A stretch of 64,000 nucleotides of DNA from Bombella favorum (GCF_014048475.1 NZ_NWUS01000004.1:1-64000), one strand, 5' to 3'. Shown: positions 1-9,449, numbered from the stretch's first letter. The notes: generated by a model not told the origin, from the letters alone. A program made the numbers and translations.

Positions 1-38
1 CCCTCGCTCACCCTCTCTCTATATATACCACCCACTAC

Positions 39-115
<77 letters not shown>

Positions 116-141
116 AATATACACCCCAAAAAAAACACATC

Positions 142-160
142 AATCCAAATCGCTTGGATT
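142..160 (+). terminator. Possible terminator hairpin after tRNA-fMet
   Basis: A 7-bp perfect inverted repeat (142-148 with 154-160, 5-nt loop) lies 27 bases after the tRNA CCA end. No clear T-run follows, so it may be a processing or termination structure rather than a classical intrinsic terminator. Confidence 0.35.
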
Positions 161-190
161 AATATCGCCTGGATGTTCTGCTGTGTAGAG

Positions 191-220
191 AAAAAGGGCT
201 CCATATCAGGAGCCCTTCTT
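191..220 (-). terminator. Intrinsic terminator of the ohr gene
   Basis: GGGCTCC at 196-202 pairs with GGAGCCC at 209-215 around a 6-nt loop. Read on the minus strand the hairpin is followed by a T-run (A-run at 191-195 on the plus strand). It lies just past the stop of the minus-strand ohr gene. The plus-strand side also has TTCTTT, so it may work in both directions. Confidence 0.8.
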
Positions 221-226
221 TATGTC

Positions 227-649
227 TCAGACCAAAGTAACAGTCGTTTTGATGTTACCCTTTGTAGCGTTGGCGTAAGGGCAGACAAACTCTGTCTTCT
301 TTACCAGTTCAACAGCTTTGGCTCGGTCCATACCCGGAAGAGAAACTTCAATGGCCACCTCAAGGCCAAAGCCACCATCAGAACGGGGACCAATGCCAAC
401 CGTCGCCTGAACATGCGTATCAGCAGGAATGTCGATCTTCTCTTCGCCAGCAACAAACTTCATGGCACCAAGGAAACAGGCTGAATAACCAGCAGCAAAA
501 AGCTGCTCTGGATTATTCCCCTTGCCGTCACCACCCATTTCTTTGGGCACACCGAGATCCACACGGAAGCTACCGTCAGTGGTTTCGGCAAAGCCGTCCC
601 GACCACCGGTTGCACGTGCTGTAGTTTTGTAAACAACGTTGATGGACAT
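227..649 (-). CDS. ohr: Organic hydroperoxide resistance protein (Ohr, OsmC superfamily)
   Basis: This 140-residue protein has the usual Ohr length. The two redox cysteines are visible: C58 in the context GYSACF and C123 in VCPYANAT, both typical of Ohr rather than OsmC. The N-terminal ATGGRDG motif also fits Ohr. The enzyme reduces fatty-acid and other organic hydroperoxides in the cytoplasm using a Cys-based mechanism, normally recycled by a lipoylated protein. The start is supported by GGAG about 8 bases upstream. It appears monocistronic, with its own terminator. No OhrR regulator is adjacent, so its control is not visible here. Confidence 0.93.
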   Translation of the reverse strand: MSINVVYKTTARATGGRDGFAETTDGSFRVDLGVPKEMGGDGKGNNPEQLFAAGYSACFLGAMKFVAGEEKIDIPADTHVQATVGIGPRSDGGFGLEVAIEVSLPGMDRAKAVELVKKTEFVCPYANATKGNIKTTVTLV

Positions 650-766
650 AAACCTACTCCCATCCCGTATAGGGCCTGTTATGGTTACAGGAGCCCCCCC
701 GGCCTTCGTAAGATTACCAGTCAGGGCTTCTGTTCTAGAGATGGGCGTTATGTCAGGCCAGACAAT

Positions 767-799
767 GGGGCTGCCTCATAAAAATATTGGAGCAGCCCC
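767..799 (-). terminator. Possible hairpin terminator downstream of opgH
   Basis: GGGGCTGC at 767-774 pairs with GCAGCCCC at 792-799 around a 17-nt AT-rich loop, 22 bases past the opgH stop. No T-run follows on the minus strand, so termination is only a guess. Confidence 0.35.
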
Positions 800-820
800 G
801 CAAGCGGAGAAGAGTGGCTG

Positions 821-3013
821 TTAATGACTAGCCGGCTCATCCGTTAGATTGGGAGAGGTAACAGGTAGGTCCGCTAGAATAGCAATGTCACTGCCGCAGC
901 TTAGGATAGCTGCCTTTTCGGCGAGTGTTAGTTGCGCTAATGCGTCTTCCAGTGTTGCGCTTTCTTGAAGTTTCAGAGACCCCGTCAGCAGCGGCACAGA
1001 AATAGGCTCTCCAACTTTTCGGGGAGCGGGGAGCGTCCGTAGATGTGCATGTCTCAGTTCCGTATTGCTGCGGAGCGCATGAAAGGCCTCCGTAATCACG
1101 GGGTGCGGATGATTCCGCTCTTCAAGGGCCCGTTGGATGATGGCTGGCGGTGTCGTTTCTTCCGGAATGAGAAGAAGTCCCGCCTTACGCATAGCTTGCC
1201 CGATGTGGCTGCTGCTAGTGAAACCAACTAGCGGAATGGCAAGCAACAGCCCGATCAAAACCGGCAGCATCCATAAAAACAGGGAGAGAGAGACCGACCA
1301 TGCGGCTGCACTTAGAATGATACCGAACAGGCTATAGAACCAGTATTTGCGGATGGTATCTGCCCAGGGGAGACTGCCATCATCACGGTTCTGTGCTTTC
1401 CAACCGGAATCGCGTCCTAGCAGAATGGACAGAATGGCGGATGTCTGGATCAGCATAGCAATTGGCGCAAGCAACGCACCAATCAGCGTTTCCAACAGAA
1501 TGGACCACCCAAGCCGCACTACACCCCCAGCCTCTTTACGCCCCGTCGGGTTAAGACAGATGGCGAGGAAGGCCAGAGCTTTAGGTGCGAGAAGCACAAT
1601 CATGGTCTGAATGAAGACCAACCGGGCCAGAATGGGGTCTACATGCGGCCAGTGCGGATAGAGGCTGCGCTGCGTGCTGAAATATTCAGGGTGATAGAAA
1701 TGTGCCTGTAGGGCAATGAGAATACCAAACAGTAGGAACAGCAGCCAGAGAGGCGACATGATGTAGGAGCCAATACCTACCAACATGTGGGACCGGCTGA
1801 CCCAATGCATCCCTTTGGTAAAGAGAATACGAGCATGCTGGAGATTCCCCTGGCACCAGCGGCGGTCTCGCACGGCAATGTCTGTTAGGGAGGGAGGGCT
1901 TTCCTCATAGGAGCCACTCAGACCGGGAACCATGTGGATGGCCCAGCCACCACGGCGCATCAAGGCGGCTTCGATGAAATCGTGGCTCAGAATATGCCCG
2001 CCAAAAGGTGGCTTCCCAGGCAGGTGCGGCAGCCCGGCTTGCTCGGCAAAGGCCTGCGTGCGGATAATGGCATTATGACCCCAATAATTGCCCTCAGAGC
2101 CATGCCACCAAGCGATACCCTGTGCAATCAAGGGGCCATAGACACGCCCAGCAAATTGTTGCATCCGGGCAAAAAGCGTTTGCCCTCCCACAATGACAGG
2201 CAAACTCTGGATGAGTCCAACCTGCTCATGCTGTTCCATGGCGGCTGCTAGGCGGACAATCAGCCCACCATCCATCAGACTATCCGCATCAAGGGTGAGC
2301 ATAGCCGGATAGGCTCCGCCAAAACGGGTCACCCAGTCTCCGATATTCCCTGCTTTGCGGTCCGTGTTTTTGAAGCGGCGGCGATAGAAGAGATGCTTGC
2401 GAGCATAATCCTGTTTGTAGAGGTCTAGAACGGCTTGCTCTTCCTGCACCCAGATATCCGGATCAGTCGTATCGGAGAGGATGAAGATGTCAAAATGGTC
2501 GCCCCGCCCTGTCTCCTGAAGGCTCTTGAGCATGGCCCGGAGATTGATCATCACCCGCTGGGGTGGCTCATTATAGGTCGGGAGGAGAATGGCGGTTTTA
2601 CCGGAAAGCTCTGGCAGGGGGCCAGTGCGGCGGATGCCGAGGCCCAGCCCGCCATGCCGTAACATGGCCCAGAACCCGCCCAGCGCGGATGCACAGGAAA
2701 GGGAGATCCAAAAGCTGAGGATGGTGAACAGCCCCAGCATGATGATGCCGAGCGTACTTGTTCCTAGCGAGTTGAAGACGGCATTAATCTTCACCACGCT
2801 GTAGCCAGTCAGTAGGAAGGCGACTCCAAAAACGGCCAGCCGCCGCAGCCAAAGCAGGGATGGCGTGGTTGGAAGCCGCCAAAAGGACCGACCATGGCGG
2901 TCTGGTGCTTTGTGCAGGTCCTGCACAGGCATGGCCAGTGGAGATTCAGGGGGAAGAAAGACGTTATGTTGTGGCGTGGTCATCGCTCTTACGGGGTCCA
3001 ACGGTATAGCCAT
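821..3013 (-). CDS. opgH: Glucans biosynthesis glucosyltransferase H (OpgH/MdoH)
   Basis: This 730-residue inner-membrane family 2 glucosyltransferase is expected to polymerise and export the linear backbone of osmoregulated periplasmic glucans from UDP-glucose. Visible signs are two N-terminal hydrophobic segments, a cytosolic GT domain with a DAD metal site (LDADS), a HDFIEAAL segment, an RRWCQGN acceptor/processivity motif, and a C-terminal block of several membrane spans. It follows the opgD-like gene on the same strand with a 25-base overlap. An in-frame ATG at 2983 would remove the overlap, and neither start has a strong ribosome site. The pairing with an OpgG/D protein supports the call. 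Confidence 0.92.
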   Translation of the reverse strand: MAIPLDPVRAMTTPQHNVFLPPESPLAMPVQDLHKAPDRHGRSFWRLPTTPSLLWLRRLAVFGVAFLLTGYSVVKINAVFNSLGTSTLGIIMLGLFTILSFWISLSCASALGGFWAMLRHGGLGLGIRRTGPLPELSGKTAILLPTYNEPPQRVMINLRAMLKSLQETGRGDHFDIFILSDTTDPDIWVQEEQAVLDLYKQDYARKHLFYRRRFKNTDRKAGNIGDWVTRFGGAYPAMLTLDADSLMDGGLIVRLAAAMEQHEQVGLIQSLPVIVGGQTLFARMQQFAGRVYGPLIAQGIAWWHGSEGNYWGHNAIIRTQAFAEQAGLPHLPGKPPFGGHILSHDFIEAALMRRGGWAIHMVPGLSGSYEESPPSLTDIAVRDRRWCQGNLQHARILFTKGMHWVSRSHMLVGIGSYIMSPLWLLFLLFGILIALQAHFYHPEYFSTQRSLYPHWPHVDPILARLVFIQTMIVLLAPKALAFLAICLNPTGRKEAGGVVRLGWSILLETLIGALLAPIAMLIQTSAILSILLGRDSGWKAQNRDDGSLPWADTIRKYWFYSLFGIILSAAAWSVSLSLFLWMLPVLIGLLLAIPLVGFTSSSHIGQAMRKAGLLLIPEETTPPAIIQRALEERNHPHPVITEAFHALRSNTELRHAHLRTLPAPRKVGEPISVPLLTGSLKLQESATLEDALAQLTLAEKAAILSCGSDIAILADLPVTSPNLTDEPASH

Positions 3014-4524
3014 GTTTCGGAAACAGGCCCTTGCGCATTAGCAAGCTGAACCTGAAGCTCGCAGAGTTTTGCCCCGCCCGGGTCGAGCTGGAAGAAGGCA
3101 CGCATGCCGTTGATCTCCGGATTGGGCATAATCGTGACACCCCCGATACTGCCAGCTGATGTCTGGGCGGTCAGATGATAGGCGGCGGGGTCAGACACGG
3201 TGTGGAATGGTTCGCCGTCAAAATCCAGAACGAATTGCACTTTGTCGGGATGGTCCGTTACGGCCCCGGCCCGGGTATCATGGATGCGGGCCTGATGGGT
3301 CGGCCATGGCGTATCCCACCCCCAATACATGCGATAGGTAAAATTATAGGTTTGTCCGGCTTTCATAGGGGATTGAGGACGCCAGAATGAGACAATGTTG
3401 TCGTTGACCTCACTGGGTGTGGGGATTTCCACTAGATTGACACTGCCTTTTCCCCAGTTGCCGACAGGCTCCACCCACAGGGAGGGGCGTCTCTCGTAAT
3501 GCAGAGCGAGGTCTTCATAGTCATGGAAAGACCGTTTGCGCTGCATTAGCCCATAACCATACGGCCCTGCATCGCTGAAAGAAGAGAGCTGAAGGTCAGT
3601 CGGGTTTGTGAGCGGGCGGTAAATGTTCTGGCCGGCACCTGTCCATATCTGGAGGGCTTCACTGTCATGAGCGGCAGGCCGCCAGTCATTTACGTGCACC
3701 CGGTCATTAGCATCGAAATAATACATACCCGTTAGCGGGGCGATGCCACCTGCTGAGATGTCCACACGGGGGAAGAAGGAGGATTGTACATCAAACAGGG
3801 TTGTTTCACCCGGCCGGATGGTAAAGCGGAAGGCCCCTGTTAAGGAAGGGCTGTCCATCAGGGCGTGTAGCACGAGGGATTGGCTGCCTGCGGCTGGTTT
3901 TTCCAACCAGAAGGCACGGAAGACGGGGAACTCCTCCCCAGTCGGAGTGCCTGTATCCTTGGCAAAACCACGGGCGGACAGACCATAAGCCTGCCCCTTG
4001 GCAACAGCTCGGAAATAGGAAGCCCCGAGGAAGACCGCACATTCTTCCATAACGCCGGGTTGATTGAGAGCATAGCGGATACGCAGGCCAGAAAAGCCCG
4101 CCTCGGTGCTGATATTTAACGAGGCATCCCGGCTGCTAAACGTGTCAGGCGTACAAGTGACGGGGTGGGCCGAACCGTTTATGACCTCAAAAACATCGAC
4201 ATTCTGTTTATAGAGATAGCCACGGGGAAAGAATTGGACATCAAACGCTAGATGATCCTGCCCCCAGAGGGTCTTTTCATTATTGAACTGGACGGATGAA
4301 AACTGGTCAAACGTCATGTGTGCCAGAGAGTCGGGCAGGTCCTTCTGTGGGGCACGGTAGCTTTTACTGGCCAGATTCTGGGCCAGAGAGCGGACGGTGC
4401 CGTCATCAAAACGTGTCGGAGCTACGTCTACGGTCTGCGCTTTCAGGGAGTGTCTTCCTGCAAAGGTTAGTCCAGCTCCAAAACCCAGACCCGCTTTTAC
4501 AATGTCACGACGATGCAGTTTCAT
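2989..4524 (-). CDS. Periplasmic glucan biosynthesis protein, OpgG/OpgD family
   Basis: This 511-residue protein matches the usual OpgG/D length and has family features (LASKSY, DQFSSVQF, WGWDTPWP). It acts in the periplasm on the nascent glucan made by OpgH. The N-terminus carries arginines 5-6 (HRRDIVKAG) before a hydrophobic stretch, which is a twin-arginine export signal. In E. coli that signal is a trait of OpgD rather than OpgG, so this may be the OpgD type, although it sits in the opgG position upstream of opgH. It starts 135 bases after bioD, with a weak ribosome site. Confidence 0.88.
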   Translation of the reverse strand: MKLHRRDIVKAGLGFGAGLTFAGRHSLKAQTVDVAPTRFDDGTVRSLAQNLASKSYRAPQKDLPDSLAHMTFDQFSSVQFNNEKTLWGQDHLAFDVQFFPRGYLYKQNVDVFEVINGSAHPVTCTPDTFSSRDASLNISTEAGFSGLRIRYALNQPGVMEECAVFLGASYFRAVAKGQAYGLSARGFAKDTGTPTGEEFPVFRAFWLEKPAAGSQSLVLHALMDSPSLTGAFRFTIRPGETTLFDVQSSFFPRVDISAGGIAPLTGMYYFDANDRVHVNDWRPAAHDSEALQIWTGAGQNIYRPLTNPTDLQLSSFSDAGPYGYGLMQRKRSFHDYEDLALHYERRPSLWVEPVGNWGKGSVNLVEIPTPSEVNDNIVSFWRPQSPMKAGQTYNFTYRMYWGWDTPWPTHQARIHDTRAGAVTDHPDKVQFVLDFDGEPFHTVSDPAAYHLTAQTSAGSIGGVTIMPNPEINGMRAFFQLDPGGAKLCELQVQLANAQGPVSETWLYRWTP

Positions 4525-4659
4525 AATAAGATTTAAAAACCCTGTCAGTCTGTAATGTGGACTCTGTCTACCCCGTCAGCGAAGGGCGGGGGAAATGGTA
4601 TTTTCATGGCAGACTACGCTAGAGAGTGTAGTGTCTTCACCATTGAAAGACTCAACATT

Positions 4660-5331
4660 CTACCACAGGCTTTTCCATGAAGGAATCTGTACAGCCATCT
4701 GGCTGACATCATACGGCCCTGGTGTCCCGGGCAAGGCGGGGATGTGATGGAGCGCGCGGCACTGGCCTAGTTTTTCCAATGTTTGGCTATTTTCCGGGCA
4801 TTCTGGCCCATTGGTGATGAACCCTAGGACGGGAATTCCCCGCTGATACAGTGCTTCGAGGCTGAGCAGCGTATGGTTGAGTGTCCCCAGCCCGCTGCGT
4901 GTGACCAGAATAACAGGTAGCCCCAAACGAGCGATGAGGTCGATCATCAACATGTTATCTGTCAGGGGCACCATGAGCCCACCCGCCCCTTCTACGATCA
5001 GGGGAGAATGTGTTGTTGGGGGTAGGGTAAGATGTTCAGGCTCTAGCGTTATACCTTCCAGAGCACTGGCAGCAGCGGGAGAAAGAGGGGCCTGTAAAGC
5101 GTAAGTCGGGGGTAGGATGTGATCTGCGGATAAGCCTGTCAGGTGCTGAATGGTGGGCGTGTCCCCGGCCTCTTCCGCAAGGCCGGTCTGAAAGGGCTTC
5201 CAGTATATTCCCTGCCATGCTTTCGTCAGTATGGCACTGGTGAGGGTCTTGCCAATGCCGGTGTCTGTCCCAGTGATGAAAACGCCCTTAGGAGTGGTCC
5301 GAGGTAGAGTTGGTGGAGCTTGAAGCAGCAT
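4660..5331 (-). CDS. bioD: Dethiobiotin synthetase (BioD)
   Basis: This 223-residue enzyme closes the ureido ring of 7,8-diaminopelargonate using ATP and CO2, the penultimate step of biotin synthesis. The P-loop GTDTGIGKT spans residues 21-29, KPFQTG is at 45-50 and VEGAGG at 113-118, all in family order. It is the last gene of the minus-strand bio operon, 5 bases after bioC. No bioB (biotin synthase) is in the window, so the last step must be encoded elsewhere. Confidence 0.95.
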   Translation of the reverse strand: MLLQAPPTLPRTTPKGVFITGTDTGIGKTLTSAILTKAWQGIYWKPFQTGLAEEAGDTPTIQHLTGLSADHILPPTYALQAPLSPAAASALEGITLEPEHLTLPPTTHSPLIVEGAGGLMVPLTDNMLMIDLIARLGLPVILVTRSGLGTLNHTLLSLEALYQRGIPVLGFITNGPECPENSQTLEKLGQCRALHHIPALPGTPGPYDVSQMAVQIPSWKSLW

Positions 5332-5336
5332 GGGGG

Positions 5337-6113
5337 TCAGTATCCTTTCAGGAAGATACCAAAGGCGGTTTGATAGGTTACATGGCTAAAATGGTTGTCA
5401 AAATGATGCATGGCTCTGCGAAGCCCGTGGGCGGGCTGGTGCCCGTCCCGTGGCAAGGAAGCACCAATCATGCGGAGGCCTTTTAAGAAGTGCCGTGCCG
5501 AAGGGGTTGGATCATGAAGCGCGCAGACATCCCATTCCCCATGCCCCCCAGTAGGCCAGTCCTCTTGGAGTTGGGCAAGGCTGGGGTAATCGGGCACACC
5601 GCAGGCTATGGCAGCGTTTTTGCAGCTTTCTTGCCATTCATGCAGGCTACCTGTCAGGAGGGTGCTGACTATCATGTGCCCGCCGGGGCGTAATAGAGCG
5701 GCAAGGTCACGGAACGCTGCGGCCCGGTCCTCAAACCACTGCAGGCAAAGGCTGGAAGTGATGAGGTCGAATCCCTCTGCTGCCCCCTGTGGCTGTGGAT
5801 TTTCCCCATCCATGACATAAAGCTGCACGGTCGCTGGAAGGGGAGCCAGATGCTGGCTGGTACGTTCCAGCATGGTAGGGGAAATGTCTGTGAGGTGAAA
5901 CTCTGCCTTTGGGAAGGCAGAGACTAGTTCTCGGCTTAATAGGCCTGTGCCGCAGCCAAATTCCAGAATCCGGCGGGGCGGTTGTGCAGCCCGATGCTGG
6001 CGGATGCGCTCGGCCAGTATCCGGGCGCATCGCTTCTGGATGAAAGCGGCTCGTTCATAGTCTTGGGCGGCATCAAAGCGGGCGGCGATGATGGTCTTGC
6101 GGCTGTCTGTCAT
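5337..6113 (-). CDS. bioC: Malonyl-ACP O-methyltransferase (BioC)
   Basis: This 258-residue SAM-dependent class I methyltransferase has motif I EFGCGTGL at residues 51-58 and a LCLQWFED-like segment typical of BioC. It methylates malonyl-ACP so that fatty-acid synthase can build the pimeloyl chain. The start overlaps the end of the upstream hydrolase gene by 4 bases, and bioD follows after 5 bases. The operon context makes BioC much more likely than another methyltransferase of the same fold. Confidence 0.9.
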   Translation of the reverse strand: MTDSRKTIIAARFDAAQDYERAAFIQKRCARILAERIRQHRAAQPPRRILEFGCGTGLLSRELVSAFPKAEFHLTDISPTMLERTSQHLAPLPATVQLYVMDGENPQPQGAAEGFDLITSSLCLQWFEDRAAAFRDLAALLRPGGHMIVSTLLTGSLHEWQESCKNAAIACGVPDYPSLAQLQEDWPTGGHGEWDVCALHDPTPSARHFLKGLRMIGASLPRDGHQPAHGLRRAMHHFDNHFSHVTYQTAFGIFLKGY

Positions 6114-6748
6114 ACAGAAGAAGCATTCTTGATGATGCGTGTCAGAAGGGTGGCGCAGTCTTGTGGGTGTGTGTGTGGTAGTAGGTGCCCGCCGGGCAGG
6201 GTACTGCTGGGGATGTCTGCCCCCAGCCCATTTCTGGCCGGAGAGAGTGGGTCATCTGGGCTGTGTAGGCTGTGGAGTCGCCCTTCCCAGCGGGGTAAGA
6301 GAGGGCGGTGGTCCATCTCTGCCAGTGTGGTGAGACCAGCTTTCAGGGCGTCACGATCCAGAGTGCTGGGAAGAATGGGGGCAGTCTCTCCGCACATCTG
6401 GCGGAACTGGTGAAGGACAGGGGCTGGTTGACGGTCTAATTGTCGGATCATGCGATGCAGGATGCGTTCTGGCACGCCTTCCGGAAAATCCTCGGCTTTG
6501 GTGAAGCGGGCAAAGCCATTGATGCTGATGATGCCAAGGCAGTGCGGCGCCTCCAGAGCCAGCAGAGAACAGGCCCCGGCAGAGTGTCCTATCGCCCAGA
6601 AGGGGGATTGAGGCAGGTTAGATCGTGCCTCCGCCCCAAGATAGCCTGCATCAGCACAAACATGCTGGAACTCCGGTAGGTGGTTCTGCAGTGGCATCCA
6701 GAAGCCGGCATCATAGCCCCAACCATGTTGAAAATAGAGAGTCGTCAT
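6110..6748 (-). CDS. BioH-like alpha/beta hydrolase of the biotin operon
   Basis: This 212-residue alpha/beta hydrolase has an N-terminal HGWG oxyanion motif, nucleophile S56 in GHSAG, a later SPDDP segment for the acid and GGHLLPH for the histidine. The lid region has the FTKAEDFPEGVP pattern seen in BioH-type esterases. It is embedded between bioF and bioC with 4-base overlaps on both sides. The expected reaction is removal of the methyl group from pimeloyl-ACP methyl ester. It is shorter than E. coli BioH (about 256 aa). The role is inferred mainly from context, and whether it belongs to the classical BioH clade or a substitute clade cannot be decided by eye. Confidence 0.78.
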   Translation of the reverse strand: MTTLYFQHGWGYDAGFWMPLQNHLPEFQHVCADAGYLGAEARSNLPQSPFWAIGHSAGACSLLALEAPHCLGIISINGFARFTKAEDFPEGVPERILHRMIRQLDRQPAPVLHQFRQMCGETAPILPSTLDRDALKAGLTTLAEMDHRPLLPRWEGRLHSLHSPDDPLSPARNGLGADIPSSTLPGGHLLPHTHPQDCATLLTRIIKNASSV

Positions 6749-7929
6749 TGGGGTGGTACACTCCGTAGGCTGCCCAGCAGGGCATCACCGAGCTGATCTA
6801 TGATCGTGGCAGAAAGACGACTTTCTAGGGCAATTCGTAAACGGGCTGTGCCAGGGGGGACAGTCGGTGGGCGGATAGCGATGCTGAGGAAGCCTTTCTC
6901 CTCCAGAGAGCGGGCAACATGCAGGGCTGTTTCACTGTCTCCAATCATGATTGGAATAATCTGCGTGCTGGAAGGCCCGGTCTTCCAGCCTGCGTTATTC
7001 AATCGCTGGCGCAGGCGGTCCGCCTGATGCTGGAGATGCTGGCGTTCAGCCTCCAGTGAGGGGACAATCTCAAGGGCAGCATCCAGTGCCCCGAGGCAGG
7101 CAGGGGGCAGGGCCGTGCTGTAGATGAAACCGGAAGCCTGATTGACCAGATAATCGCAGAGAGCCTGGCTGCCTGTTACGAACGCTCCCATGCCGCCAAG
7201 GGCTTTGCTGGCTGTGCTCATGGTGATGTCCGCCAGCCCGTTGGAAAGGCCGCTCCCTCCCGGCCCTAGAACAGCAGTGGCGTGGGCTTCATCAACATAG
7301 AGGAAGGCACCGTAACGGTCTGCCAGCGCCCGCAGGGCGGGGATGTCGGCCCGGTCCCCATCCATGGAGAAGACGCTCTCGGTGATGATGAATTTCAGGC
7401 CCTTCTGGTCGGCATGGCGCTCCAGCAGGGTTTCTAGATGAGCAAGGTCATTATGGTGGAAGCGTACCTGTCGCAGCCCGGCTGCCAGACAGCCATGATG
7501 CAGGCTGGCATGGTTCAGGCGGTCCATGAAGAGGATGGCCGGGTAGCCCACCTGCTGGCGGGACAGGTGGTTGAGGGCGGGCAGCAGGGACGCATTGGCC
7601 TGCCACCCGCTGGCGAACAGTAGGGCTGCCTCGCTTTTTTTAAAGCGGGCCAGCTTTTCCTCCAGCTGCGTATGTAGGGGTAGGGTGCCACTAACGAGGC
7701 GGGAGGCCCGTGCACCCGTGCCGTAGCGTTCTGCCCAGTCTGCCGCTCTCTGGCGTAGCAAGGGATGGTCCGCAAGGCCGAGATAGTCGTTGGAGGTGAC
7801 GTCAACCAGTTTGCGATCCTGACGGAGCAGAGAGCCGCCCTGCCGCTCCACAGGGACAAGATGGCGGCGGGTATGCTGGCGGTCCCGCTCATGTAGGGCT
7901 GCCTGAAGGGCCGATTGGAGGGCGTTCAT
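6745..7929 (-). CDS. bioF: 8-amino-7-oxononanoate synthase (BioF)
   Basis: This 394-residue PLP enzyme of the alpha-oxoamine synthase family condenses pimeloyl-ACP with alanine. SNDYLGLA at 46-53, the substrate-binding DEAHATAV near 213-220 and the PLP lysine K242 in STASKALGG are all in place. It overlaps bioA and the hydrolase gene by 4 bases each, which argues for translational coupling. Length and motif order match BioF rather than KBL or ALAS, and the operon confirms it. Confidence 0.95.
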   Translation of the reverse strand: MNALQSALQAALHERDRQHTRRHLVPVERQGGSLLRQDRKLVDVTSNDYLGLADHPLLRQRAADWAERYGTGARASRLVSGTLPLHTQLEEKLARFKKSEAALLFASGWQANASLLPALNHLSRQQVGYPAILFMDRLNHASLHHGCLAAGLRQVRFHHNDLAHLETLLERHADQKGLKFIITESVFSMDGDRADIPALRALADRYGAFLYVDEAHATAVLGPGGSGLSNGLADITMSTASKALGGMGAFVTGSQALCDYLVNQASGFIYSTALPPACLGALDAALEIVPSLEAERQHLQHQADRLRQRLNNAGWKTGPSSTQIIPIMIGDSETALHVARSLEEKGFLSIAIRPPTVPPGTARLRIALESRLSATIIDQLGDALLGSLRSVPPQ

Positions 7930-9182
7930 CCCAGATGGTCCTTTAGGACATGATGGATGCTGCTGGTGAGTGTGCTTAATTCGTCGGGTGTGATGGTAAA
8001 GGCAGGTGTGAGATAGACGATGCGGCGGAAGGGCCGCACCCAGACGCCTTTTTCGATAAAGGCCCGCTTAAGGGCTTCTGGGTCATCCAGCGTGTCCAGC
8101 TCTACAACGCCAATGGCCCCCAGAACACGGACATCCCTGACGCCGGGCAGGGAGCGGCAGGGTTCCAGCTCCGCAGCCATCTGGGTACTGATGGCCCGGA
8201 CCTGCTCCAGCCGTGGTTCCGTATCGAACAGGTCCAGCGAGGCATTGGCCACGGCACAGGCTAGCGGATTGGCCATGAAGGTCGGGCCATGCATGAGGGC
8301 ATGGAGCGGATCATCCGACAAGAAGGCCTCGAACACATGTTTCCGGGCAATGGTGGCAGCAAGGGGCAGGGTGCCGCCTGTTAGAGCCTTGGAGAGGGCC
8401 ACGATGTCCGGCGTGATCCCTGCCTGTTCGCAGGCAAAGAATGTCCCTGTCCGCCCAAAGCCGGTGAAGATTTCATCAATGATGAGGAGGATGCCATGTT
8501 CATCACAGAGGCGGCGGAGATGGCAGAGGGTTTCTGACTCATGGAAGAGCATGCCACCTGCTCCCTGCACGAGGGGTTCCGTGATGATGGCGGCAATCTC
8601 GTGCCCCCGTTTGGAGAGTAGGGCCTCCAGTGCTGCCAATGTCTCGGGCGTGGAGGGGAGGTCGGCGATGATTTGTTGCGTTAAGGCATCCCCAAAGAGG
8701 CGATGCATCCCTTCTTCTGGGTCGCAAACGGCCATCATGGCCAGCGTGTCGCCATGATACCCACCTCGGAAGGAAAGCAACTTGTGCCGTCCTTCCCGCC
8801 CCTGATTGAGCTGGTATTGGATGGCCATCTTGGCCGCCACTTCCATCGCCACCGACCCTGAATCGGTGAAGAAGACCCGTTCCAGATCGCCCGGTAGCCG
8901 GTCCGACAGACGCCGGGCCAGTGTCATGGCGGGCTGATGAACCATGCCTCCGAACATGACATGAGGCATGGTCTCAGCCTGTTGGATGAGTGCCTGCCGG
9001 ATATAGGGGTGATTATAGCCGTGGCAGGCTGTCCACCACGAGGCGATGCCATCAATAAGGGTGCGTCCATCCGCAAGGGTAATGGTGCTGCCAGAGGTGG
9101 CGGCAGCCTCTACGGGCATGGGAGCGGTCTGCATCTGGCTGTAGGGTAGCCAGAGATGGGGAAGGATACTGGCAGTGGTCAT
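7926..9182 (-). CDS. bioA: Adenosylmethionine-8-amino-7-oxononanoate aminotransferase (BioA)
   Basis: This class III PLP aminotransferase of 418 residues makes 7,8-diaminopelargonate, with SAM as amino donor. LWLPYSQM near the N-terminus, WWTACHGYNHP at 49-59, GGYHGDT and the PLP lysine K265 in ALSKALTGG are visible. The reading frame is open up to 9368, but homology begins right at the ATG at 9182, so that start was chosen. It is the first gene of the operon bioA-bioF-bioH-like-bioC-bioD, which shares one promoter region upstream of 9183. Confidence 0.93.
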   Translation of the reverse strand: MTTASILPHLWLPYSQMQTAPMPVEAAATSGSTITLADGRTLIDGIASWWTACHGYNHPYIRQALIQQAETMPHVMFGGMVHQPAMTLARRLSDRLPGDLERVFFTDSGSVAMEVAAKMAIQYQLNQGREGRHKLLSFRGGYHGDTLAMMAVCDPEEGMHRLFGDALTQQIIADLPSTPETLAALEALLSKRGHEIAAIITEPLVQGAGGMLFHESETLCHLRRLCDEHGILLIIDEIFTGFGRTGTFFACEQAGITPDIVALSKALTGGTLPLAATIARKHVFEAFLSDDPLHALMHGPTFMANPLACAVANASLDLFDTEPRLEQVRAISTQMAAELEPCRSLPGVRDVRVLGAIGVVELDTLDDPEALKRAFIEKGVWVRPFRRIVYLTPAFTITPDELSTLTSSIHHVLKDHLG

Positions 9183-9449
9183 GTCTTGAATGTCAGCCTG
9201 ACAGTCATGGAGGGAGAACCCTCTCACTATCGAACAGGGAGTGTTCCGTAAAGTTGAGGGTGGGGCAAGGAGGGAAAGCCGCCTTGAGGTGACTTGTAAA
9301 AATCTAACTTGACGATGTGGTGCCTGTTTCTGGAAAAGAGACAGGTTATGAAGCCTGCGGGAAGTCATGACCTACGGGCCTAGAAAAAGGCTTTTTCGTG
9401 TGGTGCCGTGTGTGCCTGTTGCGGACTATTCTGGAGATATGGAGAAACC
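9183..9449. other. Divergent intergenic region between bioA and the lipoprotein gene
   Basis: This 267-base region separates the minus-strand bio operon from the plus-strand lipoprotein gene and must hold both promoters. One imperfect hairpin is visible: CCTGTTTC at 9323-9330 with GAGACAGG at 9338-9345, one wobble pair, 7-nt loop. A small GCCT/AGGC stem followed by five T lies at 9378-9396. I found no convincing BirA operator and no BioR-type TTATNNATAA box. Confidence 0.4.

Noticed and set aside
8020-8757. A 245-codon open frame antisense to bioA
   Set aside because: Low-complexity Ser/Arg-rich translation typical of a shadow frame over a conserved PLP enzyme.
9183-9449. BirA or BioR operator upstream of bioA
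   Set aside because: I looked for a TTGTAAAC...GTTTACAA type site and for TTATNNATAA on both strands and found no convincing match.
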